From the NCBI GenBank assembly GCA_022539475.1, contig VCMS01000246.1, forward strand, positions 1 through 64,000: a stretch of DNA of 64,000 nt. The letters run 5' to 3'. The notes under the pieces were generated by a model. It was not told where the DNA came from. It saw nothing but the letters and a program-made list of their open reading frames with translations, and searched no databases. Position numbers and translations under genes: made by a program. This DNA is from Gracilaria domingensis. Lineage: Eukaryota; Rhodophyta; Florideophyceae; Gracilariales; Gracilariaceae. This document shows positions 21,331 to 33,349 of this stretch, one piece after another (position 1 is the stretch's first letter; every line of letters begins with the position of its first letter).

Positions 21331-23465
21331 ATATTATGATCGAGAAACTTGGGGCCAACTATGGCGCACTTTCATGGGCGACGGCATAAAAACGACTCAT
21401 TTTGCGCAATGAGCGGCAGTTATTCGTACTGCAGCTGCATCAAAAGACTTTGTCGTGTCGGCGGGAAGCTGTAGCGTCTAGTGTCTGCACTCGCGGCATG
21501 CAGAACAGGTGAAATCCAAAGTTGAAGTTGCGAAGGTTCAACGATCAAAATGCCTCTGAAAGTCAGCGAGGTCTTTTGTAAATGTCTTAACTGGACTGAT
21601 ATGAAAGATAATCTACAGATATCTCCTGTGTGAAAGGAGCAAAAACCTATCGTCTGAAAATCCGTTATCTCTGAGATTAATATCTCACACCTGACAATCT
21701 CGCAATACGCAATTACATGGTGGTTCCTATACTGGTGTCCTCTCGCGGTCTTTCCTGCTCCTACAAGTTCAACAGACACCGTTCAGCACCTTTCGGACCC
21801 CAGTCAGAAATCTTTTGGAGTAAAATGCAAATGAAATCTCGGTAGTATCCGGCTTTTTTTCTTTAATGTAACAAAATGTGCGTGGCACGCAATTCTCTCA
21901 CAAAATTGAACTCCATTTACTTGTAAGAGAAGTTATGCGGTTGGCAGGTAACTTTTAAGAGTTCTGTAAGTGACATCAAATTTCAGTAATTTGTACACGA
22001 ATTTGTAGAACATTTATTGTCATCATTGAACCCTCATGTCATACCATGATGTGTCATTGACATAGTATAAGGTAGGTATAGACGTATTGATTTCAATGCA
22101 GGGTACATGTGTCTCGTGTTCGGCGCATGAATTCACAAGAAGACATGGATTTAAAGTCGTATACGCACTTTCTAACGAGGTACCTGGTGTTTAGCTTGAA
22201 GCACGTAGGCCACGCTGCGGCGTACGCGACTACGACGCCTCCAAATAGACCCGCGCCCTTCGTGGTGAAGGCAATTACAGACGGAAGGTTGCGCGTTGAT
22301 TATCGCTGGTGAGGAACCCGAGTGCCTTTTCAGTGCCGGTGATTTAAACCTTGATGTAGCCCAAACCGAGATCGATGGCCATGAAAATATATTTTCATAC
22401 GAAATAAGGGCGGCGAACAGCAGCTAGATGAGGATCCCAGTGTGCAGCGCACGCCAGTCACAGATATGCGGGAATCATAGAGCGCCGGTAAGAGCGCGTT
22501 TGCAACTGTAGCACGACGAATGTAAATTGCAATTGAGCGATCTTGGACGTTCTGCATCCCTAGGAAAAACCCTTCACTTTCGTTTCTGAACAGGTCTTGC
22601 CCGTGTACTACCTAAGAAAAGTAACTTATTCGATACTTACGTCACGACCTTAGTACGTATATAGAGTATTTATCATATGCTCTGTACGAAGTCTGCTCAG
22701 GCACATCACAAGTTTTGCTAGACACCCTCGCCGGCAATTATGAGCAGTTATCTACATTAATAGAAAGACATCTATTGCGGAAGGTACGAGATATTTTATC
22801 GGATGGCTTGAAGATAGAAGGTGTGGCAGGGAAAAACGATGCATTTCTCTCGAAGGGGTACAAGTCGATGACTTAATTGGACGAAGCTCGTTTGAAAGTT
22901 GGGTCTCGTATCTGAAGTTTATAGAAGCGGTTCCTACACCACCGCATTAGCAATCTCTGGGACGTGTGGTGGATCTATATATATCATGTGACTTCTTTGT
23001 CAGAACAGGTTTCACTTGAAATCTCTCTCCGTGTTACTGCCTCAATAGTAGGGTCAGACGTGAACTCTCAACTAATATAGTTTTCGCTGCATCACCAAAA
23101 GTAACGAGGGCCTTGGGGTTCCTCTTCGTTGCGATTGGCAGGACTCTACTCTTTCCAGGTAGGCAACACCTAAACTTTAAGAGAAGACATCTTTTTCGCT
23201 CTCTTCGCAGCTGAACTAATTCTATATCTCCATTAGGTAGCAAAGTTTTTGTTCAAAGAGATATTTATCTGTTGAGGCAGTCAATACCATTTTCATTACA
23301 CCTTCTCACAATCTGAAGAAGAGATGCTATTTGTCTAATCAATACAGGCCCGAAGAGAAGCTCACGGGATCAACGCCTGAAATTCGTCCTCTGCTTTTTC
23401 TTTTAATCATAGATGTTGGACTACCACAACCATTCGCGGCATGGAAGACAGAAGGACGTTCGGCT
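21331..23465. other. AT-rich non-coding DNA with one small coding-like scrap
   Basis: Mostly empty. At about 22660-22880 plus, one frame reads LLDTLAGNYEQLSTLIERHL and KVRDILSDGLKIEGV before a stop, about 70 codons of helical character with no ATG. Plus 22109-22312 (67 aa) has no motif. Confidence 0.35.
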
Positions 23466-24046
23466 TTACCTGGTTGTAAAACATAACGACGCTTTCATAG
23501 CTAGTGCATCGTTTTCAAAGCGTATCGAATCTAAATTAATGAAAAAGCGCATCCAGGGAGCCATTGTTTTTTCACGGTTTCTAATCAAAGGCCACTGCAC
23601 ATGAATCCAAGTTGAAATAATTGCATTTTGTGCATTGTGCGATTTACAGTGCAAATTAGGACGATTTGTCGTGTTTGAACATATAGATGCAGATGTAAAA
23701 CAGTGCGGACCTCTTTCCCTCCAATTTCTCTTCCGAATCGCTTCACGGTTTGGTAATTTGGCTATGTTGCCAGATGTGATCGTGAGCTCGTGAATGTTCT
23801 CGTTCTCCAAGGAATTCTGTGTACTCGTCACAGTCTTCAGTTCAATATCTCTTGCATGCCGCGGAACAAGAATTGTTTTCATCGGATACTGAACTTCTTC
23901 TGAAATATGTACTTCTTTGTGCCTATCGGATGCTGTTGTTTGAGAGGTCGTCTTTTTAAGTGAGCTTTCCTTTCGCTCGCGTGATCTTGCAACATGTCCC
24001 ACAAAGCGGAACATGGTACAAGACAACCACCAATATTTTACACGTT
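23466..24046 (-). pseudogene. Accessory gene of CACTA-like element, copy 2
   Basis: Minus-strand homologue of the accessory genes at 2873-3998 and 37021-37956. One frame reads CTMFRFVGHVARSRERK through the palindrome, then KEVHISEEVQYPMKTILVPR and IHELTITSGNIAKLPNREA followed by RKRNWRERG. These match copies 1 and 3 position by position. After that block the frame continues to 23466 without similarity to the others, so the acidic C-terminal half seems lost or replaced. No ATG precedes the conserved block; the frame is open from about 24046. It lies 0.8 kb downstream of transposase copy 2, in the same direction. Confidence 0.62.
23986..24022. repeat. Imperfect inverted repeat at start of accessory gene, copy 2
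   Basis: Arms CTTGCAACATGTCCC and GGAACATGGTACAAG pair at 12 of 15 positions. It is the counterpart of the perfect palindrome at 2854-2889 and is read through in frame by the accessory ORF (CTMFRFVGHVAR). Confidence 0.7.
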
Positions 24047-24620
24047 GCGCCGAATTTATGTGTTCTGGGCCATAGTATTTTCTTGTAAGGAGGTTGGTCT
24101 TCTGCAGTCAGTGGTTAGTCCTCGGCAGGTTAACTTTCGAGGCAAACAGCGCTGTGAACTACTTTGATTCCACTAAAATTGGTGAGCCAGTCGGGAATTT
24201 AGCGGACGAGTGGTAGCTCTAAATCTCTGCCCTTCCTGCACCTTTCGTCTGAAACGTATCGCGATCCAAGTTGCACTCTTCTGAGACTTTATGAGAGAAC
24301 CTCCACTGCTGCTGCGGCCCTCCAGGAGTGACAAAATATGGGAGGAAGTTGAGATTGTACTCAATCACACGAAGTAGAACAACTCTCCCAGTGAAGTAAA
24401 ATGAAGCGTCAAAGATGTGGAATAGATGCCCCAATTTACGGTGTTACTTGATGATAATGGGATACATATTTGATGTGCAGCTGATGTGCTTTGGATGTCA
24501 TAGGGTGTGCACTAAAGAGGTGTGCCAGATGCGCCGAGGATACCTTTCAAATATACATTGGATATCCAATAATATACTCCATGGATGTGCGGAGTACAGC
24601 GTGACCCGTTACAAAAGAAT
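24047..24620. other. Non-coding spacer of CACTA-like copy 2
   Basis: No supported gene. It contains AT-rich, self-similar stretches such as ATTGGATATCCAATAATATA (about 24557-24576), which lead into the 69-bp tandem repeat. Confidence 0.45.
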
Positions 24621-24759
24621 GCGCCGTAGATAATCAATTGATGCTTACCGGATACATCGTAACAGCCAATGGGATTGGTTGAAACTGATGCGCGATAGAT
24701 AATCAATTGATGCCTACTGGATACATTGGGCCAGCTCATGGGATAGGTTAGAACTGATA
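24621..24759. repeat. Two-copy tandem repeat, 69-bp period
   Basis: Units begin GCGCCGTAGATAATCAATTG (24621) and GCGCGATAGATAATCAATTG (24690) and stay alignable through GGATACAT and GGTT...AACTGAT to about 24759. They lie in the spacer between transposase and accessory gene of copy 2. Confidence 0.7.
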
Positions 24760-24857
24760 TGTTCTAGATGCTCAAAGAACGTCCAAATGATAGCATGAGA
24801 TTTACTTACAATGCATTACCATAGATACACGAATGGTCGTTGTCATTTCATGAGCTA

Positions 24858-27800
24858 CTATAGCCTTCCGTTCAGTTTCATACCTATCTGGCATTTCAGT
24901 TCTGGCTCGAACGGATCCAAGAAGTGCTTACGGCTGTCGTGGTCTAGGAATCCAATAAACCGGTTCACACAAGAAACATCTTCTACGGACCTCCTCTTAT
25001 CTCTGCGAGATCCTCTGCGAGAATCATTTTCAAGGCGTGCGGATGGAACGCGCGTCAAGCTGTTACCTGCGAATCCATACTGCTAATCAACTCTGACCAC
25101 AGACATCCTCTTCTATTGCTTCAATTTCTCCCCGGGCTGCCTGAATTGCACGGTGATTTCCCAGATCTTATTAACACAACCGTAATAGACATAGCCGGTA
25201 CTCTGATTTTCAGCCGCAGCCGCATCTTCGCCCCCCGAAAAATGAGCCGGTATCGAGCACCTTTGCTTCGCCCTGTACGCTCCATGCTGCTCTTGTTTTT
25301 GCACTTCAGCCAGCATCTCGATCTTGAATCTTTCTTTCTCCAATCTTATCTCAGCATTTCGAAAGGTTTTGAAGCATTTTAGCTCAATATCGTACGCCGT
25401 TATTGGAAGAATGCCATATGCAAAGGCCAATGCTTGTGAACGTCTACCATGCCCTCCAACCACTCCTCCTCCTCCTCCTCCAGACAGACTCACGTTCATC
25501 TGCTCACCATGACAGTCTTCGGTGCCCCACCGCTCATTAACGTCGTCATTTTTGTTACCTTCTTGACCTGATTTGTCTATGACCATATCGGGTTTTGTGT
25601 CTTTGTACTTTGGTATGCCCATGCCGCCGTTAAGAAGTCTAAGTAGAAAAACGTGATGCTTTTGTGACACAGATTGGACTGCGGACGACCGCGCGATGTA
25701 CCATGTCTGATACTTTCCCTGCGACTCTCTCCATGACATACTGTGACACATTACATAAAGGACCACATTCAAGCATCATTCTGGGAAGTTGAAGGATTGC
25801 GTAAGTTGTAGGAGTAGAGCAGGATAGACGACCTTGAAGACCATTGAAAAATTCGTCAAACAGCTCATACAGCTGTTGTATCATATTTTCCAACCTTATG
25901 GCATCAGAATTTGCGAACGAAGCTGAGAAAGTGACGTGAGTCACATCTGATGTCATGGCCCGAAGTGTCGTCATCTTTGACGGCACACCACATTCACTGG
26001 ATACCACTTGGCCGAAAAAGAGCGCTAGGCCCTTGAAGTTCTCAGCTTTATACGCCCCCAAGTGTTGAAATGATTGAGGCGCTCTACCCTACTCTGACGG
26101 AATACCAAATGTGTCATTTTACAGTGATATGTTGATTTGGTCAAGAACTGCTCCGGAGATGGACACACTAGGGCTCTGACTGCTATATGTTTGATGAGTA
26201 CCGATACACAACCTGCATAAATGTTTCTCCGAACCAAGGAGCCACTGGTGCATTGCATCATATGGAGAACCTTTCATAACATCCAAAGAGAGCTTCGCAA
26301 TGTAGGTCTTTCCCTTGATGCTGTTCTTCGTCATAATGTCTTCGATTTCAGAGTGATTGGTGCCACGACTGGCTTTGCTCAGCTGCATCCATACTTGGGT
26401 CATCTGGTGCTGGGTTCTAACTTCCCCGCACTCTCGTTTAATGAGTTCAATCTTACCATTGACCATAATTCCTCTCCTCGCTGGCCTTAGTTCTCTCTCC
26501 TCAAACACTGGCGTCATGTACAGTTTTTGAACTGATTCAGTTACTCCGTTGGACTTCTTGTGACACTTTCGGCATCTATGAAGCGCATTGTGGCCCTTGA
26601 AGCGAAGCAGTTTGCTTGCCCCCGGGTAGTCCCCGGTTATAAATACCACGAAAGCATATAACGTCCGCCTTGTGCCATCCGCGCACCGTGCATATATTCC
26701 TTTCTCTAACAATAGCAAATCGTCAATAATGGGCTTTAAAAAGGAATCAAAAGCTTCACTGTCGCGAGGGCCAGGAACAAACGCCGTCAGTAGCGCATTA
26801 AATCCTTTGAATCTTTGTTCTGGTTGTATGTTGAGAATGACAAAAAGCAACGGCCACACTGACCTGTTCCTTAAACCAATTTTGAAGAGCTCAATTCCAT
26901 CGGAAGCGAAGCTAAGAAACACTACTATGTCTGATTCAGTTCGCCAAAATTTCATCCTGTCTCCAAAAGTGCGGCGAAAATACGAACCCTCGTAATAATC
27001 ACAAAGAGTGTGCGGTGTTGGACCCATAATGCTCTTCTGTGCAGCACAAGATCCGTTCATGGGAGCGTTGAAGCTTTCCAACTCTCCGCATAAAGCGATG
27101 AGGTGCTGAGAGACATAACTGTACCAGAAACGATTGCCTTGCATGACGCTTTCTGAACATGAGCTACCAGGACACAAAACTGTTGACCTTCGCTCGTTGG
27201 TTCTAGGAACACAAGCATGGCCGAAACGACAAATTGGTCCATATCGCTTGGTCGTTGAACACCGTTTCTACAAATAACGCATAAGGGTTTCATAACTGTA
27301 CCTTGAACGCACTACATCCGTTCGAAGCAGAGCGGTAATGTTCTTCTGTGATAACCTCCTACCTCACAGACTTGCAGCATCTCCAAAACTCGCCTAGGTC
27401 CAATGTCCTTCGTATCTAGTGCTTCTCGATTGGCTGTTTTCGAGGAACAAATACTTCTTTGCAAAGCGAAATCTGCGTACAGTCCATTTGTCTCCACCAA
27501 ATCTTGATTCACTGTTAATTCGTTGCTAGCTACGTCCTGATCTACCTCTTGGGAAGCTGCCGTATGAGCGCCATATGCATTTCTGATAGTATCCATTTGA
27601 TCTGAGTGTTCTGCTTCTTCTGGTAAGGTATCCATCTGATGCAAGCTGTATTCGCCACAATGTGACGAGCGGGATGCATGAGGGAATTCACGACCGTAAG
27701 ATGGATGTTCGCTTGTACCTACCGAAAAGTTTCCTGTCTGAACGCGACTAAAACTAGCAGATGGAGGACCGCGACGCCTTCCTTTCATCGGAGGTGAATC

Positions 27801-27980
27801 CGTTACATCTATCGAGCTGCTGCTTTTGTTCTGAATAGATCCACAAAGATCTACATTGTACTCGGGAGACATATTGACAGGTAGCGGCTGGTTTGGCGGG
27901 CAGCGTATTATGTCTTGATCTTCATTTCGTTGAGCAGCAAGCGCTAGCGCTCTGGTCAAAATCTGGTTTCTTCGACGCAT
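24858..27980 (-). pseudogene. CACTA-like (CMC) transposase relic, copy 2
   Basis: The longest copy. The N-terminal part (27980-27312) is Ser/Gln-rich and starts MRRRNQILTRALALAAQRNE. A zinc-knuckle-like patch follows near 27230-27120 (CRFGHACVPRT ... CPGSSCSESVMQGNRFWYSY when read in one frame). The TNP2 domain runs 27177-26119 and includes FLSFASDGIELFKIG, ALLTAFVPGPRDSEAFDSFL, ITGDYPGASKLLRFKGHNAL and SPYDAMHQWLLG. A DUF4218-like block (MMLECGPLCNVSQYVMERVA, near 25760) and a DUF4216-like end (VNRFIGFLDHDSRKHFLDPF, near 24950) complete it. Breaks: TAG at 27312, frameshifts near 27170, 26110 and 25650, and a stop near 25113. A glycine run (SLSGGGGGGVVGG, near 25470) is specific to this copy. 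Compared with copies 1 and 3, the TNP2 core is the best preserved. Confidence 0.86.
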
Positions 27981-28380
27981 GACAGAGAGCTTACCTATGT
28001 TCGTAAATGTCGCACCGAAGTAGTTGCTGAAGTTTTCGGTAATCTGTGAAATTGGGTAATGCGCTGAATGAGTCGGACTTGATCCGACAATAGAAAGGAG
28101 CTGGCGATATTAGGGAAAGCATATCATTGCTTGCAGCGACAAGGTATCCTTATTTCTTCGCTCGCTTCGCAAAGTCTGCCGCCTTTTTGACGTGAAGCGA
28201 AACTGTAATCTACCTGGCGTGGAACCCGGGTGAGAGGGCGGTGGCTCACTTTATATGGTTCTTCTGTCCTGATATCTTCACTCTCTCTGCTTTTCTTGCA
28301 GTACAACACCTCGTTTTCATTTTCCAAGCCACAAGGCAGACACAAAACCTACCTCTATTCTATAAAGACGTCAAAGGATC
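27981..28380. other. Upstream region of CACTA-like copy 2; no gene
   Basis: Should contain the 5' end of element copy 2, but no terminal inverted repeat could be matched. A small 17-nt hairpin, GTCGGACTTGATCCGAC, lies at 28072-28088. Confidence 0.35.
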
Positions 28381-28820
28381 ATGTATGAGTCTGAACGCCT
28401 CCCCGAGCTGCAGTTCGCGACTGAGGTGGCGACGGAACGTGTCCTAAGCATACCTACCAGGCGTGAGTCGAGGCGTAAGGATAAGCATGGGGAGCAAGGT
28501 AAAGGGTCACAGTATCGCATGCGTCACATTTTCAATGTAAGATAGCTACTCTTGGAAACCGTGGTTATGACGAAAACAACTCAATAACTGCAGAGTTTGT
28601 CTTCTCCGTTCAACGAAGTATTCGAGATTACGTCTACGATGTTCGCAAAGTCAAAGATAATGACAGTATCACCTATCGCTCACTTCAGAAAAACCTTTCA
28701 ACGGTTGCTATGGAGCTTCGCGCTAAGATAGAGAAGCATTATGGTATCCTCAAGCTTTCTGAAGGCCAATGGGCCGTGAGTCTTCTCATTCGAAAGACGT
28801 TCAGCCGTAAACCCTTTTGA
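28381..28820 (+). CDS. Small gene of an unrecognised family, probably two exons, cut short by an LTR element
   Basis: ATG at 28381 opens a frame (MYESERLPELQFATEVATER) that runs to a GTAAGA donor at 28537. A 59-nt intron ending at 28595 would rejoin frame at FVFSVQRSIRDYVYDVRKVK, then ITYRSLQKNLSTVAMELRAK and GQWAVSLLIRKTFSR, with TGA at 28818-28820. The second part aligns with the gene at 31356-32576 (shared pattern: I-[KR]-D, FRS/YRS, QNHWV/GQWAV, then a basic end). I do not know this family. The LTR element starts 11 bp downstream, so the original 3' end may be displaced. The acceptor is a weak GAG, so the intron needs transcript evidence; a decayed gene with one frameshift is the alternative. 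Confidence 0.42.
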
Positions 28821-28831
28821 TGCAGATATGG

Positions 28832-29093
28832 TATAGCCATTTCGGACAGACTGCAGCCCAAAATGGCCGCTTGGCGATCTAGTGAATGCCAGCCACGACT
28901 CGCAGCCTACGTAGATTCATCGTGGGTAGCATTCGGGAGTATTCGGACCGTTCAGAGTAGAGTAGTAGCATGCAGGGCTCCACCGCATTGCACGAGCCCA
29001 GCGGTACTTAAACCGCGCTTCATAGCCCTCCCAGTAAACCGAGGGCATCGAACCTCACATTCTTAGTGCCGAACACTTTCGTAGTTCGCCACA
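28832..29093 (+). repeat. 5' LTR of the Ty3/Gypsy fossil
   Basis: 262 bp, the same length as the 3' copy. It ends in GTTCGCCACA as the 3' LTR does and starts at the position matching the 3' LTR's TGCAGCC. It contains the GTACTTAAACCGCGCTTCAT promoter-like stretch shared by both copies. Confidence 0.88.
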
Positions 29094-29148
29094 GTGATCA
29101 CTGGCTCCCACTGCTTACGTTCAAACACGCAACAACTTGTCCGAGCAC

Positions 29149-30190
29149 TATGTCAGGAGCAGAGTTAAACTCTGGTACCGCACATCAGACGGATGAGTAG
29201 CAACAGAAGGTTACGTATACCGACCTGTCATTCTTAGCGGCCTCGATCCACCATCCTCGACTGACTCGCACAGATTCTGCTTTTATCAGAAATCTTCTGG
29301 TCTCGTACGACCTGTACCGTAAGAAAATCACAGCACGAGACCTTCAACCTGCCGTTGTAGACTGCACGACAACTGAACCAGTCCGTCCAGTGAACTTGGT
29401 TTACTGCTGTGACCCCGAATGGATTGAATCTATCATCGATTTGCAGCTAATCCCCGACCTCTCTGATGCAAGCATGCTCAGCGACGAGATGCTTCGCGAT
29501 TTTTTCAAAACACGAGCCGAAATGAAGAAAAGAACCATCTCACTTTCTGCGATGAACGCTCTCGTCGAGAAGGAACTTCGAATGGACATGCACGATCCGG
29601 GTGCTCCCATGCGCATGGAAAATTTGTTTGCCTCTTACTTATCATTACTTCGCAGAAACGGGCTGAAGTGGGTTACCATTACGCTTCCCAATATTGAAAT
29701 TGGGCATGTGGTCTCCGCCGCACGTCCCAAGTGGTTTCGGCAGAAACTAAAGTCTAACATTGCGTTTTCCCAATCCGAACTTAAAGCTGATTTCAATGGT
29801 TTCTTCAAACACGCAATGAAACTTTCTCAATCATTTGAACATATTGATAATGGTCTTATGCAGACAAACCCTTCTCGGAAAGCAATAGACAAGACAACTC
29901 GTTTCAAGGGCACAAAGCTAAACCCGCTGCGGTTTCAGCCGACGACAAAAAGAAATCACGCTCCCGAAAACCTTCACAGAAGGAGATCGGCACTAGGTCG
30001 ATGATTGTGAAAAGTCTACTGAGGAGGAGAAGCGAGAAATATTGGCCGTTCTGGCAACCAAAAAAGCTGCTGACGGACCCAGCAAATCAACTCGTAGCTA
30101 GAAGAATAAATCCAGCAAACGAGATTCGTCGTCAATCACTAGAAGCATCGTAATCGTATTCGCTCCCAAACGAAGGGCAACACCGCGTCC
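29149..30190 (+). pseudogene. Gag region of the Ty3/Gypsy fossil
   Basis: Follows the 5' LTR after about 55 bp. Helical, Lys-rich, capsid-like sequence, for example in 29390-30004; no zinc knuckle was recognised. Assignment rests on position between LTR and pol and on general gag character. The region is broken and ends where foreign DNA begins. Confidence 0.5.
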
Positions 30191-31107
30191 TGTCTCATCA
30201 TGATGCCCTGTGGGCTATTTTCGTGGCCCATATATGGCCAAAATAGGACCGTCATAAATCCAACATGATACGTGTATATTTGGCTCAAAATATAGCCGAA
30301 ACATGGCCCGAAACGTGCCGTTTAGATGAGTCCAATAGATGGCCGCATAGGAGATGGCAGAAGGTGGACGGAATGTGCACCAGATAGGTCCTCAAAAAGG
30401 AGCCTAATACGACACAATATATGAACAAATTATGATCCAGATGCCGTCCATTTTTTGGGACAATGACTGCACGAGAAGTGTACGAAAGATGTACTGAGAA
30501 CATCTCCCAAAACTGACCAAGGACGGCACGTATTGTGACCAAAGCCTAGCGAGTATATGAGTCCGATAACAGTATACTATCTGCCCTAGAGATGTACAAG
30601 AGAGGCGTTCCGAACCCATCCCAAAAAGGTCTCACACATGGCGTTCTTATAGTCTCCAAGCAGGCAAAATCTATTTATGAACGAGACAGGAAACGGACAT
30701 TTCTTGTCCAAGATGAGCGCTTAAGCTCGCCTTTTAGTACTATGAAAAGGTTCTAAGAGACGTCTGAGAAAGAATGAAATTAGTAAAAACTTTAAACTAA
30801 TGTGCGTACCCTATAAGAGCAGGAACAGTACAAAAGAAGTGCTTTGAACAGTGCGAAATGGTATACGAATAACGACAGATTCGGAGTTTTATGTTAGCCA
30901 TTTGGAATCCAAATCTGCCCATAGAGCAGCGATGCATGGGATGTTCCATGAAGCAGCACGACTGACAAAGCAGCACGATCGACACCATGTAGCCTTTGAG
31001 AAGCTGTACTTCTGGTGAACAAAGGGATGACGGAATCATGAGAATGTGGGTGGCTAGATCGAACATTTCAAACACGTACAGATCGTCGGGTAAATAGGGA
31101 TGATTCT
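30191..31107. other. Foreign non-coding DNA inside the LTR element; left part of the nested block
   Basis: No gene. 30200-30400 is rich in near-repeated ATGGCC/GGCCAT words. TGTGGGCTATTTTCGTGGCC at 30209-30228 is a loose reverse complement of TGGGCCAACACAGCCCATA at 38834-38852, which could mark the ends of the nested block. Confidence 0.4.
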
Positions 31108-31355
31108 CTAACTCACGAAAGAATTACTCAACGACATGTCGGAGTGTTCAACGATGAGAAGTAGAAATCCGGACTTCAACCTTCTAGGTGTTGGCGGGGT
31201 CGAGTGCGGTCTGCGCTGGAACTTGCATGACGTGAATGTGGGTTTCTGAACGTTGTGGGACTTCCTTCCTCTGATCGCTGAGCTCGACGGCGGTGGTTTG
31301 GTGGGCTCCCATTTTGGATGCATCTTTCTTCCTCGGAAACCTCGACATCTCTTTT
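31108..31355. other. Low-complexity 3' flank of the minus-strand gene
   Basis: Minus-strand frames continue basic, Arg/Pro-rich low-complexity coding (for example RRPHSTPPTPRRLK) beyond the stop at 31356. It is either worn C-terminal coding or 3' untranslated DNA. Confidence 0.3.
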
Positions 31356-32576
31356 TCACTTTCTCCCCTTTTCCCGCCGGCGTCGGGCAGGTTCCTTTGA
31401 TGACCGCTGACCGGAGCTTCTTCCACCATGCTTGCGACCACGTTTAGCAGAACGGGACGGAATCGACGCCACCGCCTCGTTCGCTTGACCTACCTTCTTT
31501 CGCACAGTAGCAGATATATCATTGTCACCTTCCGATAAATCGTCGCTAAACACTTCTCCATCACTTATAGATGAGGGACCATTGGACACGGAATACTGAT
31601 CAGAACGTACTCGCGTAGCTGCCTCGTTTTTTACCCTTCGCGAACGCCTCCCATTACATGCGATTGGAGCACGAGTGATTGCCCCCCCGTTTGCAGCCCA
31701 AAACCTTTCTGAGAGATTTCCTTCAGATGGAACAAGTTGAAGCGTATTAACTGAGACATTTGGGTCGTGAGAAACCTCGTGAGCAACGGCGTCATTGTTC
31801 GCTAGATCAGTGGATTCACCAGTGCCCCTGTGCTGATCAGTTCCATGGGAATACTTTTCCTGCAACATGATACGGCGAGTTCTATTCCCATGCAGACGTT
31901 GTTCACCATTCACTTCATGAACCGCGTTTTCGTCTTCGGCTTGAACCCTTGATCGAGCCCTTGGGTCTCCTTCGTTGCGGTCAGCGGAGGGTGTGACTGT
32001 TGTTGGATTCAGTCGAGGTTGCTCTTCCAGTTCAACAGAATTCGAAGCTCCCTCACCGAAACTTGCTGGCATCGCTGCTGCCAGGTTTGTGCTCGGTTCA
32101 GTACCAACGTGATCCTGTTCTCACCATCACCTAAACCTCTCTTTGCCGCGCGCTTCTGTTCCTCAGCCTTCGCCCTCTTATCTCGCTGTATAGCCTCTTT
32201 AAGGAACTCTGTGATAACCCAGTGATTTTGAGCTGTAACCAAAACGGGGAATGTGTCCACGAGGTTTCGCTTCAGCTGAAAGATTTGTGGGCCGAACTCA
32301 CGATTGATGGACCTGAAATTGCGCTTTTCCGCGCTCTAACTCAAGACGGTGGTACATGAACTGACAGATTCTGTCTTTTATCGCATTCGCCATCTCAGGA
32401 TAGATAGGAGAGTTGTCATCGATTGCGTGTTTGCCAGTAATCTTCTCCTGATACAGGCAGTTGAACACTACCCTCGCGGAAAGTAGTGCACCAGTCGGAA
32501 ACCCAGGCCTGTCATTCTCCTTCATTTTGCGTTTCGAGAATGTGTCTGGAATCCTAACCGATTTTGCAGGAAGCAC
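31356..32576 (-). pseudogene. Unrecognised nuclear-type gene with two frame changes; relative of the gene at 28381-28820
   Basis: First part (32576-32298) reads RIPDTFSKRKMKENDRPGFP, then MANAIKDRICQFMYHRLELE. After a one-base frame change near 32310 it continues SINREFGPQIFQLKRNLVDT and LVTAQNHWVITEFLKEAIQR, then KRAKAEEQKRAAKRG. A second change near 32075 leads to a long Ser/Glu/Arg-rich tail (to 31356) ending in repeated RRKR-type clusters, which suggests a nuclear protein. The ~75-residue core recurs at 28596-28810, so this is a family and not a chance ORF; its function is unknown to me. It lies inside the DNA that splits the LTR element. The start is uncertain: the frame is open for some distance above 32576. 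Confidence 0.5.
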
Positions 32577-33349
32577 TTCGGGGTTGGCAGTCGGTGTTGG
32601 AACTCCAGGAGGAGCACTTGCCTCACGTGCGAGGCGAGCAATGGCAGAGTGAGAAGCTCTCTCTGCATGAGATTGGACTTATTGCTGCACACAATATGCA
32701 TTTCTCTGGCCTCTGGGAACACCGTCTCTCGTGCTCAGCGAAGTGTGTTCACCGGCGAGAAGGCTGACCGCCCTGACATTGTTCAGCCTACGCGAACCCA
32801 TTTTGATAGAATCAAGTTTTTGAATGTGAAATGGAGAGCGTCGTCAGTTTCGATAACGCACGAGACGCAGTTATGATTCTTGCTGTAAAAAGCACGTCGT
32901 ATGAAACTTACGTCAAAGGAGAGAACTGTGGGAAGGCGCGGCTTGTGGATATGCGAGGCCGAAGAAGAGGATGGAGAGGAACAGTTGATGTATTCCTGGA
33001 TCGAAATGGGGACAGCAAGCTGGTCACTTGCGCTTTTCAAGCTGTCCGTCGGGGGTTTGGAGCGGTTTCATTTGGAGAAAAGTGCGAGTGAGAAGACAGG
33101 GCAGCCTTAAGCTGAGAGACGTATCGGAGAGCGTGCGCTGCCTTGAGCAGAATGAAATGGGTCAAACCGAAACCTCTTCGAATAATTTTGAAAACCTAAA
33201 AGTTTTCATCGATCTTTGACGTCCTGGAAATTCCAAACTCATCAATAACAGTTCTGAATGCGGGCGGTATCTCCCAGTTCTCCATTGCTCCAAGTACTCC
33301 CATTTATACAATTCACACAATCGTCGCGTTAAATCGGTGACCTCCCGTC
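32577..33349. other. No supported gene; ORFs open on both strands
   Basis: Plus 32831-33091 (MESVVSFDNARDAVMILAVK) and minus 33040-32783 cover the same bases and neither has a motif. The minus frame may be an upstream exon of the gene ending at 31356. The right part is the 5' end of CACTA-like copy 3. Confidence 0.35.
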
